NCBI GenBank assembly: GCA_029891345.1
Contig: CM056998.1
Coordinates: 174,044,239 to 174,108,238, forward strand
Direction of reading: 5' to 3'
DNA length: 64,000 nt
DNA from: Dryococelus australis
Lineage: Eukaryota; Arthropoda; Insecta; Phasmatodea; Phasmatidae
Of the stretch, positions 9,345-21,474 are shown piece by piece. Positions within the stretch are counted from its first letter, which is position 1. Each line of letters begins with the position of its first letter. The notes under the pieces are model-generated. The model was not told where the DNA came from and did not search any database. It saw only the letters and a list, made by a program, of their open reading frames with translations. The position numbers and the translations under genes were made by a program.

Positions 9345-10056
9345 TCTGTTGTTGTGAACGAGCTGAATAAGGGGCGGAACATAAGAGAGAATTATAATAC
9401 ATTTTTTAACCAAGGAATGAGTGGAGATGTGGCACCGAAAAAGTAGAATTATGTATATGCAGAAGCTCTCACGTTCCTTCATAATGCAATGATAAAAAAT
9501 GAAAACCTGAAGAAAGCCAATGATGAAGAAAATGTGGAGGATGCTACTGTACAAGATGAATCCGATGAAATGATTACAGTAAAAGACATCGTAAATGGCG
9601 ATGTTGCTTGCACACGGCCATTACGTTAAGTACCACAAACTCGCCACACACCATACGACAAGTCCACTCTAACACTGTTTCGCCGATAACTGTTAACAAA
9701 ATTAGAAGATAGCAGGAAGAAGACGCAGATAAATCCTTCTTACTGTTCCTTCCTCCTGACTTCAAACAACTTAATGAGGACGAGAAATCAGAATGTAAAA
9801 TAAAGTCTCTCAAATGCTTTGAAAACATCTGACCGTAACAACATCTCAACCAACCACATAACCCACTAAAATCTCTCACTCAGTTATGCAATACATTCTA
9901 TCCATCCTACGAATCCTAATATGCAGCTTTGACTATGCAGGAAACATTTAATTCTGAACAGCGAAGTACAGCAGCTGGCGAGGCCACATCTCCAGCGCAC
10001 TCTTTCCTTTCGGTTCAATCGTTTATTCTGATACCAGTTCATACGAAACTATTTCC
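9345..10056 (+). pseudogene. MADF-BESS protein pseudogene, 5'-truncated
   Basis: From 9351 one frame is open for about 90 codons with one stop. It reads NIRENYNTFFNQGMSGDVAP and, after the TAG, NYVYAEALTFLHNAMIKNEN, which matches the C-terminal half of a MADF domain (a Myb/SANT-like DNA-binding fold; the YAEALTFL stretch is its last helix). An acidic linker follows (NDEENVEDATVQDESDE). Near 9710 a frame-shifted part reads ADKSFLLFLPPDFKQLNEDE and EKSECKIKSLKCFENI, which fits the BESS protein-interaction motif. A weak tail continues to about 10056. The first half of the MADF domain is missing. Internal stops, frameshifts and the lack of a clear intron suggest a decayed retrocopy or a gene remnant. 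Confidence 0.7.
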
Positions 10057-10339
10057 TAGTTAATAAATATCTGGATTTCAGTTTTCAATAGATTCTATTT
10101 TCTTATGCACAGTTGCAAACTGGCAGTACTCTTGGTTTAATATTACTTTAGTATTGTGCTTACTATGTAAGTATGTAACTTAAGATTGCTTATTTACGAT
10201 AGTAAGAGACGCTATAATTTCATCTTGCTGTTAATTTGTTTTTGATATTGTGGAAATGTAACTTACAATTTTTGTATTATAGTCCAAATGCTTAATTCTC
10301 ACTTCTTTATTTGATGTAAGGGTTACTTCCTGTACTTAC

Positions 10340-10571
10340 AGGCCGTCTACTGTAAAGTTAGCACTTTTGAGGACCTAGTTACTTTTTCTTTTCAGCCATT
10401 TCTTAATCAATCAACCAACTTTTTAAAATAAATATAGCCATAATTAATAAACACAAAGTGTATATTCCTGCGCACTCGGAAGTTACAGCTAAAGCTAAAA
10501 TAAATTTATTTATTGACTATTATTTCAAATGGAAGACATTTCAATAGAGCTCACTTTACCGCGAATAGCCT
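10340..10571. mobile_element. MITE, short subfamily (copy 1)
   Basis: The left end, AGGCCGTCTACTGTAAAGTT, and the inverted right end, CTCACTTTACCGCGAATAGC plus CT, are terminal inverted repeats of the window's main MITE family (consensus start AGGCTGTTCACGGTAAAGTG). Length is about 232 bp. The interior (AACTTTTTAAAATAAATATA ... TTTATTGACTATTATT) matches the copy at 27119-27348. It has no coding capacity and would need a transposase in trans. Confidence 0.85.
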
Positions 10572-12760
10572 ATTCTTCAGTGTTACTGTTAGTCTTTCTT
10601 TTGCACTTATCGCGTTCCTAAACTTTGCATGTTTTTTTTTTTTTTTTTTTTTGTGATGCGTGATTTCAGCACTTCGAGGAGTTAATCGAACGCGTTTTTT
10701 TTTATATCCAGTAATATTAAAAATAAGTATCGCCTTGCTGTCAGCTATTTTGATAAAACTGCTCAAAGATCACCCTATGCCTCAATGAAACATTATAATG
10801 TGTCATCTAATGTCTTCGACAACATTACTACACGGCACCACCAACTGCTCACCTCACCACACGCATTGCTTGAGCAAACTGCCAAGTTCTTATCCAGCAA
10901 TGCATTTTTGAAGGGAACAGTGTGACGCCACGAGGTCATCCCGTCAAACCGCACCCCATTTAGCCGCAGCGGCAAAACCGCATAGTGTGATACCGGCCTT
11001 AGTCCGTTCGTCCCGCCACCACGGCGCAGCGGCAACGTGCCCTCTACTGGGATCACCGCGCCTCGAACATGTGGACGACCACTCCAGCGACTCGCAGCTA
11101 TCACTGCATGTAGTAAAGCTTCCCGTTAGCCTGCCAAGACACCACCGTGGATGTCCCTGGTTGATAAGGTACGTCTCCTGTATTTATGCGGCCGAAAAAC
11201 CACTGTGCAAATGGAGGCCACGTCGGGTAATCTGCTGTTTCGCCAAACTAACCATAGAGTAAAGATGATCATCTTTGGTCTATGAAACCAACGACCCCAC
11301 GTTTGCCCTTTCCATTCGGTGTCTACACCTCCGTGTGTGTTTTTAGTTAGTAGTGTCAGGGGTAACACATGTTTCTCCCTCGTGATCCCCATAACAGGTA
11401 ATGCGTAACTACAGGCATAATCCTTTGTTGTTTGGGCATTCGGGCATGTAAACATTACATTTCTCACACCACTTAGACTGGTCCGACGTCCGAGAACAGT
11501 CGGACATCACATTTGGGAATCCGAATAATTACATTGTTATTGTTATTTAGATAAGTGAAATGAATATGAGTAACAAATCATCTACGACAATAGACTGGGA
11601 GAGACAGCTTAAGATAACAAAACTGTTTTGCCGATATATTGTTGCTATGGAATTGTTTAATAACTGTCGTATTTAATGTTATTTTGAAGTGCTTGTTGTA
11701 TATTTTTTAATCATTGTAGTGCGTCTTGTGCCTTAAATTATTTGTTATAAACTAGGGTTACATTTATTTAGAGGCACGAACCCCGCTGAAGCTGAGAGCG
11801 GTCGTTAGCTATTTTAGTTAGTCGGCCTCGCGAACCGCCAGAGGGAGACTGTGCCACTCCCGGACCATGGCGTTCTTTGTACCAGCCATTTTAGTTCGCA
11901 ATAGTTAATGGAATCTTAGACCGGAGCCTCAAGTTTAATTGTTTCGATGTCCGGGAGTAGCGCCCCCCCCCCCAACCAAATCAATGCTGGCTCATATGCC
12001 AGGGACGTAACTGCCACAAGTCTTATGAGCTTCGTACCGGGGTCTTTCACTGAGTCGGCTGGCAACATGTCACAATATTGTTGCATTCACGTCAGTGCCT
12101 CTTGTAAGAACAAGCTATGAATATTAAATGCATGAAGTTGATGTAGCGTGTTCTTATTCCCGTATACGACAGCTTCTCGCTCGTTGTTGGGAGCTACTCC
12201 CGCTTGTAGCATACTATTACCTTGCACCGTTTTTTACTCATTATTCCGGTATATTCTCAAGTAATACATGATCATGAGATGTGTGAGATGACGTTTTACA
12301 ATATCACTCGGTGTGTTTGTTAGCATTCCGAGGGGGCCAACACACTCGGCAGGCATGCATGATTAAACAGCATCGCCATTTGGAACTATGTGAACAAACA
12401 GAAGTGTTACAGGGCGTACGGACCACACACATCTATCTCTCATGCTCTGCAATAGCCGGCACCTATATAAATTCTACTGAGCACACAACTCCGTAACTCT
12501 AGCCCTCCTTTTACCAACCCTGAAGCCAAGACAACCAGTCAACCACTTGGAGTAGTTTCTTTTTCATAGATCAACGATAGGGCCCCTATATCGTTAACCT
12601 CTAATAATTTAACTCCCTGTTTAGTTGTCTACCGGCTATTTGTAACCCACGAATTTTGTTGCAGTGTGGACACAAATTCTGGGGGACGTGTCTGACGGCA
12701 AAATAGCCGCCTCCACAAAAGACAGCTCAGAATCCCTTCACTTCCCCAAATACACGTTGG
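10572..12760. other. Unassigned stretch with poly-T and GC-rich patch
   Basis: A poly-T run lies at about 10629-10652. The 10.8-11.5 kb part is richer in GC and has moderately long ORFs on both strands (103 aa at 10793-11104 and 113 aa at 11126-11467, both minus), but neither resembles a known family. The phrase CCGCATAGTGTGATACCGGC near 10978 looks like the terminus of a DNA transposon I could not pair with a partner. A C run lies at 11964-11973. Confidence 0.35.
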
Positions 12761-13354
12761 TGTGATCATCAGAAGCTGGGGCTGGCAGGAGACATGCTAG
12801 CGCGCAGGGCTCCGCGACCTTGACGGGCCAGCCCAGCTGTTTTGGTAACATTCTCCAGGGGGAAGGATGACGAGGCCGGGGCCTCGACTATGTAAGACTG
12901 GAATAATGGTGGCTCGTGGCCATCTTGATTTAGCCCACCCGAGCTACACTTTGAAGGAGGACCGCCAGGCCAGTGGTCCGAGATTCACGCTGTCCTCAGC
13001 CGCCATCGAGGGGGTCTTCCCGCTGCCGACTACGAGACAGTCCAGGGTAATTATAACTCCCGTAGGGGCGCACTAGGTTGCTGAGACGAAGGGATAGGCA
13101 CTGACATAATTGGACTCCTTCTGAGTCGGAGCACATAACTGAACCTTAAGCTAGCTCTTCTAGCTCTTGGCATATTGAGCCTTGTTGTACAGATATTGGT
13201 TTCATGGAGTAACGCCTTTGGACGATCTATGTATTAGTGACTTGACTTGAATAAAAGTAGTGTTTATACAACTGAATGCTTACCTCTGTACCTAATTCCC
13301 CCTTATAAGTGCATGACCTTATCCCCCCAGGACAGGCCACAGCAATGTGTTAAC
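12761..13354 (+). mobile_element. Solo LTR, copy A (degenerate)
   Basis: The sequence aligns along most of its length with 53206-53825. Shared landmarks include GGGGGAAGGATGACGAGG-type sequence, ATAATGGTGGCT versus ACAATGGTGGCT, GGGATAGGC, a poly(A) signal (TTGAATAAAAGTAG near 13246), CTTACCTCTG and GCATGACCTT. Order and spacing fit an LTR with promoter, R region and polyadenylation signal. No gag, pol or second LTR flanks it, so it is a solo LTR. The superfamily is not determined and both ends are approximate. Confidence 0.65.
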
Positions 13355-13643
13355 GAAGGTACTGATATTCTTAGGGCATATATCTGCAAGAAACATTTCT
13401 TCCGACATGGATATGCAGGTTCTTATGTGCCACAAGAAAAGCCTGTGGAAAACAGGATACCATTTTATTGCCATGAGTTAAAATAATCTTAAGGGCCGTA
13501 TATTAAATGTTTGTTAAGTTCTTTAACTAGCGTTGGGTGTTGAAGTATTTATTATTTAAGTAAAATTGAGTTTTGTAACTGTTCTTTACACAAGGAACAA
13601 TCGGTGACATCCTAGTATGTACACGCATCCATAAGTTATGCTA
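13355..13643. other. Unassigned sequence
   Basis: No feature is supported here, although the LTR similarity may fade out gradually at the left edge. Confidence 0.3.
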
Positions 13644-13650
13644 AATATAT

Positions 13651-13710
<60 letters not shown>
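13644..13710. repeat. (AT)n microsatellite
   Basis: An almost pure AT dinucleotide tract of about 67 bp with one phase slip. Confidence 0.95.
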
Positions 13711-13712
<2 letters not shown>

Positions 13713-16700
13713 GGTCAGCAAAGATATGTATTTACATAACCTGATATAACTGAAATAAAAGAAACAGTAGATACCATTCGTTTGCCAATACTGCCACGAA
13801 AATCGGCGAAACTAAATAGTTCAACAAAATTTAAAAAATTTAAAATAAATCTTTTTAAATTATATTATTGTCATTTAAATAAAACTGACACATTATAACG
13901 TTAAATTGTTCTGAAGTATAGTTGGTTACCATTGACGGAACACTTTCGTACGCCTAGTTTAGATTCTTCTTTCAGTTCATTGATTTAAGTTTCAACACGT
14001 GTACATATTAACGTAACTCTGAACCTTACGACTAGCAACTATGTGCTAACCAACTGGCAGTGGGATATTGTTATGATTTCATTGTGTCACCATCATGCCA
14101 ATTCCGTCTTTTCGTAGATAAAATAATTTGTAGTTGTGACAGTTCAAGAACGATATAATTAATAAGATGTTTAAACATAATACTCCTTCTCTTACTCAAC
14201 TCCCAACATTGTTTACGTTATCATATGTACCGTAATTTGTAAGGATTTTTTTTTTTCGGAGGTTGGTTTCAAGTGGTCTCAAGTAGCCGCGAGCCAACCA
14301 TGATGCCCGAGGTTCACTAAACGGGATGACAAAGGTCAAGAAAACTGCAATAAAATAATGAAAACCAGTGCAACTCCGGTGATGCTACTGCAGGCATAGC
14401 CTCTCGTTAAACCAGCTAGAAATTAAGTTATAATTTAAAATAAACGGATTTTAAATTTTATAAATACCTGAGCAGTGGAAATCATAGTGTATGTATTAGG
14501 TAGAATAAACATTTGATGGTAATATAGGGATCATGTTCCCAAAATAAAAATAGTTACCGGTGTTTTTAATATTTCTTCCGTAAGACGAGTTTTCCATTTT
14601 AGTATATAGAGCAACCATATGCTAAAAGCCTCCACAGCACAAGCACCCGTTTATTTTTTTCTGTTCTTTATACACTTAATTCAGTCAAAGATGCTAGATA
14701 GTAGAAAATACAAGTTCCTGATAAATTTCGTTGAGCTGTAATCATTAAATAAGACCTAAATTCCCTACTATTAATATGATTTTCTGTATACTTTCAACTA
14801 AATTACTTATCAAATTCACATATGTATAATTATCATCATATGGCACAAATAATAAAAAAACCACCTCTGTCCCTCGCATTATATATATATATATATATAA
14901 GTTCAAAGTGTATAGTAATTTTGTCATGTTGTCGGTTAGTGCCTTCGTATACTTGTAGAAATGAAAATCTGCCAGCGAATTATTAACGTCAATTAAGGTA
15001 ACATATTTTTATATCTAGCTTGAAAGGACAATAACCGCAAAATTTTCAATTTCCCTTGTAATTATTAGAGAACTCCTTTAGCGAAAAAGTTTTGGATTTG
15101 ACAGATGTATAAAGTTAGCAAATATCTGAAAAACAAATACAATCGATATTCCAGCAAAAAAAGGCAAGTTTTTTTAAGGTCACCGTTTTTCAGTGGTAGC
15201 AGTGAGAGAGTGGAGCAGCTGTGAGCTGGCGATAGGAGTTAAATGGGGTAGCGTCACGTCGTTTCATCGCTTTCCCATTAGACTCGCAGCAATGAGGGCA
15301 CAATCTATGCTATCGCAAAAAAAGCAGCAGTCCATTCTCGAAGTGCATCGGTGAGTCCATAAAGGCAGACACGTGCGTCCAGTTAATCTGACAACGTGCA
15401 TTGCTTGTACCGTGATTTGCTGGTGCATATAAACATTTCGTAACGGCAGTATGCTGCTCTAGCATTGCTGGTGGTTACCCCCAGTGCGAATCACCAAGGC
15501 TTGGTAGTAACCTTTCTTCTCGCTAGAAGTTCCTGGCAATCGTCGCGTAAAATTAAGACTTGCATTTATAAATGTACACGTATTTTGTTTTTCAGTTACA
15601 ATCTTTCATCGCATCGTGTAAAGTTGTAGAGCAAAATAAAATACATTGTTTATGACAAATTTGTGAGCTCACTTTCCAAATAACTATTTGTGGAAAGGCG
15701 ACAAATCAGACAATTAAACCACGCTTCGGACGTTTCGGTCTCTGTAAGGAAAGTAACTGGTTCAAATTCCAGGTAAGGTAGAGAAGTTTGCAATGTCCTT
15801 CAGTTACAAATTCGGAATGTTATTCTCAAGGCATTCACCTTATAGCTTGAGATCGAAGTTTGAGTTTCAAATGCTACGTTTTGAGAAAAGTCATGGCTAC
15901 TTCACTACGCGAAAAACTCATTCAATAACTTTATATGCCCACAGACATTTCTTGTGACACAGAAGAGCCTGTGTATATTCATGTCGAAAGAAATATTCCT
16001 TGCAGATATCAAACTGTTTTTAAAAAATAGTGTTTTGGGCAAGTGAAAGAATTTTAAATTTGTTTCGTAATGGTATTCGTTCATTATTCGGTGACTTTGG
16101 CTGTTACAAAATATACTGAACTGCAAACTCGTATGGACAGAAAGTAAAGAACATAATAATTAATTAGTAAATCGTCAATTGGGTATTTAAAGTTTCGTGA
16201 ACACACGTACGTTTACATACTAGATTTTGCTCCTTCGTCAACAGCGTGCAAGCAGCCAATCGGAAACAAGTAGAATACTTGGTCAAACGCAAACAAAATA
16301 AATAAGTTAACGTTCCTTTGTTTCACTGTTGAGTTTCAACTCTTTCTTTACATGCTTCCTGATACAGAGGTGAAATAGATACTTGTACACTGAACACTCT
16401 AGCAAAGTGGCGTCACTGACCATCAATATTTCCCTACGCCTTTCGCCAATCAGCGCTTGGTAATCACTTGCCAAATGGTGGCCGAGGAAATAGCAAACTT
16501 TTCACAGTACAAAGGTAACATTTGCTTTGCGGGGGTTAAAGTAAAGGTTAGGAAGTAGCGCTCTAGGTATGACCTTTTAATAGGTATCGGCCACCTGGAG
16601 GGGAGGATGGAGAGGCCAGCGCCGGTTCCACCGGGAACTTTGTAGTACAATGGTAACCAATCAGAAACAAGGCATAACCGCTCCTGCCTCCTCGCCACAC

Positions 16701-16841
16701 ATGCGCATATTGCTACCAAGTATCCTAGTGGTTTTTAGGAATGAAGGTTGAAGAGTACAAGTGAAGTTCAGCTGGCGACATGTGAGATTTATCGTGGTAG
16801 CTCCGTAGTAAGGCCTGGAAGTACAAACTACTTCATTATAA
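13711..16841. other. Unassigned AT-rich sequence
   Basis: Minor items are a short AT microsatellite at 14880-14900, a poly-T near 14246, and a B-box-like GGTTCAAATTCC near 15758 that may be a decayed tRNA-derived repeat. I see no supported coding region. Confidence 0.4.
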
Positions 16842-18240
16842 AGGCTGTTCACGATAAAGTTAGCACTTTTGAAATTGACCTTTGGGAAAATATCACTGCC
16901 CCTGCCTGCACATAATTTAAAGGGCACCCCACGTGACATTCGTCCAGTGAAGCTGGTACTGTCTGTCTCATATAAGATGGCAAGATTTTGACAATTCAAC
17001 TAATGTTTACTTTTAGTTTATGTATCCTTTCGCCATCAGCTGGTGTGTCAGTTGGATGCTACACGAAAACAAGTAAATGGGTTTCGGGAAAAAATACATG
17101 GCGTATTTAGGACATAGAATGAGAAATACTAGCCCAATAGAAATTACTAGTAATCAAAATCGCTGTACATGAAATATATGTTGCTTTAAAAATTATGTAC
17201 GACTCACGGAAAAATTTAACTATTGGTATCTGTTCGTACATTTGTTATTTTACATACAAAACATATTCATTTGCGCGTTGTAGCTGGTTAGATTCGAGAA
17301 AGAACTCACAGATGGCGCGTACGACATGGTATAATGTGTGAGCCGCGCATGGTACCAAGAGATAGCAGCAGGTTCGCTGCCTCTAGATCCTGCTTTTTAA
17401 AACTTGACTTTTCTCCTATTACTGTCTAGAAACGACACGAATTTGAAATATATTTCGTCGAATTATTTGAAAAAATAATTCAATATTATCATGCAATATT
17501 TCTGTAGGCTTTTGAAATCAATATCAAGCATATATGGAAAGCATGGATGGACAGTGGGAATACGACATGAACAGATCTAAGGTTTGAAGTCGCGTTTCAT
17601 CCGGCCCGGAATCGTCTCATTGTGCATTTCATTTTGAACACATATAGATTACTACTTTAGCACGAAGATTAGTTTGTAACACTTACAACCACTGTTGCGT
17701 GACCACGTAAAATTAAATATATTAATTAATCTAGGAACTCTTTGCTATTGCGTATTTTGTTCTTGTCTGATGTGCTCGCCAGTGCACTCAGGATACCCAA
17801 CTTAATATTAACTTTAGTTCGTTCGTGCATCAGCTGATACACGATTTTGTAAACGGCACTTTGTTTGTTTCGTACACGTCAAGTTACTTCTCACAGACTG
17901 TCAAAATATTGCCATCTTATATGAGACAGACAGTAACGATGTAGGGAAAGTAGTTCAATATCTTAACGTCGGATAGCAAGTGTTAGTTGACCATTTGTGA
18001 TAACATAAATTATTATTTTCCCTTTCTGCTTTTTTTTAAGACATCGAAGTGTAAAAATTATCAGATTTGTAAAATATTTACTTTCCTGATAATATCACAG
18101 TTTTACTTTATCGACGTATGAATAAAGTAGTGAGGTCCATGGCAATGTTAATTTTACGTAAGGCGAAAGAATACACAACTTGCATAAAAGTATATTGTAA
18201 GCAGGGCTTTCAAAAGTGTTCACTTTACCATGAACATGCT
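16842..18240. mobile_element. MITE, long subfamily (copy 2), split by another element
   Basis: The left end at 16842, AAGGCTGTTCACGATAAAGT, and its following 100 bp match the inverted right end of the copy at 51714-52134. From 17934 to 18240 the sequence matches the rest of that copy in the same orientation and ends with TTCACTTTACCATGAACATG. Subtracting the 975-bp insertion at 16959-17933 leaves about 424 bp, the same size as the two uninterrupted long copies. A 68-aa ORF at 18118-18324 lies largely on the MITE and is shared with the 60-kb copy, so it is a repeat artefact. Confidence 0.85.
16959..17933. mobile_element. 975-bp non-coding DNA element inserted in the MITE, TA target site
   Basis: The termini are exact inverted repeats beginning CTGTCTGTCTCATATAAGAT at 16959 and ending in its complement at 17933. 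Complementarity continues through GGCAA and, with mismatches, TTTTGACA. TA flanks both sides (16957-16958 and 17934-17935), the target-site duplication used by Tc1/mariner-type transposases. No transposase frame is visible inside, so this looks like a non-autonomous element. Confidence 0.85.
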
Positions 18241-19697
18241 TTAGACAGAAATAGTGCCGTATTCTACCGACACACTGCGGAGATACTGACGCTTCTGTTC
18301 AATTTGGTTGATATCGCTTATTAACGCCCTTGTTTTTACTAGCTTCGATAAGCGGTTTAGGTACAACACTAACGTTACCTTATTCATAAAAAGTCACTCG
18401 CCGTAGGTACACTTCTCGTCACAAAAAAGTGAGCGATCTCGTGTAGCTGAAAATATTTCTAAGTCCCACTTCGGGTATGATTGGCTGGCTGCCCCCTCCC
18501 AAGTCTCAGGCGCGTGCCGCGGAGTGGGCGTGGCTAACTGCTGCAGGGGACATGTCTTTGGAGGAAAAAGCATACAAAACACGAATAATATTTCTTTCAG
18601 CTCAGTTTAGTCCGAATATATACCAACACATTATATGTATTGCAGTTAAAGTAAATTAGTGGTGAAACCCGTTGGAACTATGAAATAGCCTGTATCAGAT
18701 CACAGAAAGAAACAGTAAATCATAAATCTGAATAGACCACCCTGAACCACTGGAAAAAACTACTTCCAAATCATGCATCATTTTATATTTGAAATGAGGT
18801 ATTACGTTATAAATCCCCTTTCTAACACACACACGAGATCTTTGAAAACATAAAGTGATAATCACTAAAAACATTAAATTATACATTATGTAAAATTATG
18901 TTTTCATATATCCGATAATTAGAGACCATGAAATGTGTCGGAATCAACGGTCTGAAATCTAGACTTCACAGTCCAATGAATACTCGATCAACTACTATAT
19001 AGTCACTGCGTGCTTCTCCAGTAAGTGGCCAATATTACTCCAAAACACACAGCAAGTTATCCCAAAAGTATTTTATTCCAAGTTTTGTATTTGCTTCACA
19101 CATTTCTGAGTGAGCCTTGTTAACTGTAATCCAATGCAAAGGTGTATTACGTCTATAAGTGTGTAAAGTTTAGCTTGTCCTTAAAATAATCCGCGCAGTT
19201 TTTCTGTTCCATGTGATGATAATGCAGAAAAGTTAAACAATTTTGGTCCGTTCATAAATAAAAGCCTATTTACATGCACCGTGATGATTACCCGACATGT
19301 CTTAACCAAATTTGGATTACAGGAAATAGTTATTGATTATTAAAGTGTTATAGGACAAAATTACTATAATATTAATTGCGGGAGTGATTAGAGTCTCTTG
19401 AAAAATCTACGGTAATTAAAAAATACTCAAGATATTCACCTTTAAAAAAGTAACAACATAAATAGAACACATGGAGCGAGCTACTAGATATATTTCGAAG
19501 CAAAATATTTGCATTAAATAAATGTTTTGCGTTAAAGTAGGCACTTCTTGATGCATCTTGTATATAATATATGGATGTATGCACCCAAATGTCAATAAAG
19601 ATTACGTATTAAGTCGTAACTCAGTTTTCATTTTCAATTATGCACGAACTGAAGTTAAATAAAAGTGCTTGCATGTGCCATGTGTGTGTTATAGCAC
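18241..19697. other. Unassigned AT-rich sequence
   Basis: A short GC-richer patch lies at 18470-18560, with small ORFs on both strands and no recognised family. Otherwise featureless to my reading. Confidence 0.4.
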
Positions 19698-19709
19698 CAT
19701 TACGAAAAG

Positions 19710-19745
19710 TGTAAAGAGCTCACTTTGGCGCGAACATACTATAGT
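19710..19745. mobile_element. Fragment of a MITE terminus
   Basis: AAAGAGCTCACTTTGGCGCG followed by AACATAC closely resembles the right terminus of the short MITE at 10.5 kb. No left end was found. Confidence 0.35.
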
Positions 19746-20699
19746 ACCGTTACATCTAAGCTGGACAGTTCAACTCAACGTATTTTGTCATGATGTGGTT
19801 TCTCACCCAAATGCCTCCATTGGCGATTCGTGCTGGTAATGTTAAGTAACCCAATTTGAAACACTTGGTGGCTGGAAGACACCACACTGACCAGTCCCTA
19901 ACTGACTGGTGAATGCATGTGTATGTGTGCTTTCTAGCAATTGATCTCTCAATGTTTGACGCCATGTTATGCGAATGCTAGTCATTATGGCGTACACAAC
20001 TACCATTTGTTTAATATTATGTCACATTGTGATTACAAACACGATTGGCCAACATTCTATATATATTTTGTTATAAATCGTTGTCAATACCACAACTACA
20101 AAATAAGCAAAATATATCCCAATTTGATAATTGTGTTATCTTAGACTGTCTTACACACGAAAAATTCGCACATATACACATTTACTAAATAAATGTTTAT
20201 TCTAAGAATTGCCTTCCTTGCGGGATAAAGTATAGCATTTTCTAAGTTTGAATCCAAATTGTTTGACCAAAAGACGAAAGTTTAACCGTCAGAAGACTGT
20301 ATTCAGTGTCTGTAAGAAATACACAAATAGAGATAGAGAATTTAATTTTCTTTATAACACAATTACCAAAATCTAACTTCCGAAACCGTAAATGTTATAC
20401 TGACGTAAAGGGTTGAGGGAGTGGAGGTATGTTTTAAAGATTATTAATATGATACACAGTCAAATGAAATGATACTGAACCAGAGTTCCAAAATTTCGTA
20501 CAGAGATGTCCATTCTGAGCCACTCAAGCGTCATTTCTCAGTGATTGTTTAGCATTATTTATTGATTTATCAACAATTCTTTCTACTTTATAACCCTTTC
20601 TTCTCCGTTTATTATGTTTAATTGTTCAAGTCGGAAAAGGAATAAATTCACAATAACAATTTAATTCGTAATATTGTGAGTAGTATATAAAAATAATTT
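19746..20699. other. Unassigned AT-rich sequence
   Basis: No feature is supported in this stretch. Confidence 0.4.
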
Positions 20700-21474
20700 G
20701 GCTCAAAGGGAGGGGTGATAGGAGTTGAGTAACCGCCCGCCGTCATGTTGGAATTTCCCTTTTGTCCATTTTGCCCTCAAGATTTTCCTTTCTTCCCTAA
20801 CAGTCGACTAAATTTCCCTACAATTTTTTTTTCCCTTTTTCCTTAAAAATTTGTCTTTTTCCCCCAAAAAATTCTTGATTTCTCAGGCGGATTAGTGACC
20901 ATGGGTATGATCAAGGAGCTTGATCACCAACCCAGGGTCAGGTATCATTGACCCAGGTGACCGATATTCGATACCCCGGGGTTGACCCAAAAAAGTCACA
21001 AAAGTAAAAAACTATTGACAAAATTTTAAAAATAAAAAAATAATAATAAATATTCTAAAAATCAAATTACTAAAAGTACTGAAAATTATTTTTAAAATCA
21101 CTAAATATAATTTAAATATAGTTTTAAAAAGTATTAATAAAATGTATTAGAAATTTTTAGAAATCGTAAAAAATTATTTAAATATAGTTTAAAAATATAA
21201 TAATAAAAATGTATTATAAATTATTAAAAACCATTAAAAACTAATTAGAAAATGATTGATTCAAATTTATTTAGAAATCGTTAAAAATATATATATAAAT
21301 TATTATTCAAAATTATTAAATAAATATTTTAAAAATCGTTTAAAATGTACTTAAAAATTAACTTTCCAGAGGTCATCCCTCACCCATACTCATTCCACCA
21401 TCTTGGGAGGTGCGTGACCACCATCTTGGTAGGCGACCGCCATCTTGGTCGACATCACCTGTCCATCAAATTGG
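20700..21474. repeat. Flank of satellite block 2 (pyrimidine-rich, then A/T-rich)
   Basis: TTTCCCTTTTT-type sequence occupies about 20745-20885. An imperfect palindromic segment with GACCCAGG and GGGTTGACCC phrases spans 20890-20995. An A/T-rich run of AAAAATTATT-like sequence follows to 21360, then CCATCTTGG phrases. The A/T run and CCATCTTGG order mirrors the flank of block 1. Confidence 0.5.

Noticed and set aside
10793..11467. Two adjacent minus-strand ORFs (103 and 113 aa) as a gene
   Set aside because: Different frames with no shared domain, no family resemblance, and an overlapping plus-strand ORF.
18118..18324. 68-aa ORF similar to a minus-strand ORF at 59896-60135
   Set aside because: Similarity is due to shared MITE sequence and not to a conserved protein; a third copy of the segment (28.8-29.0 kb) has no such frame.
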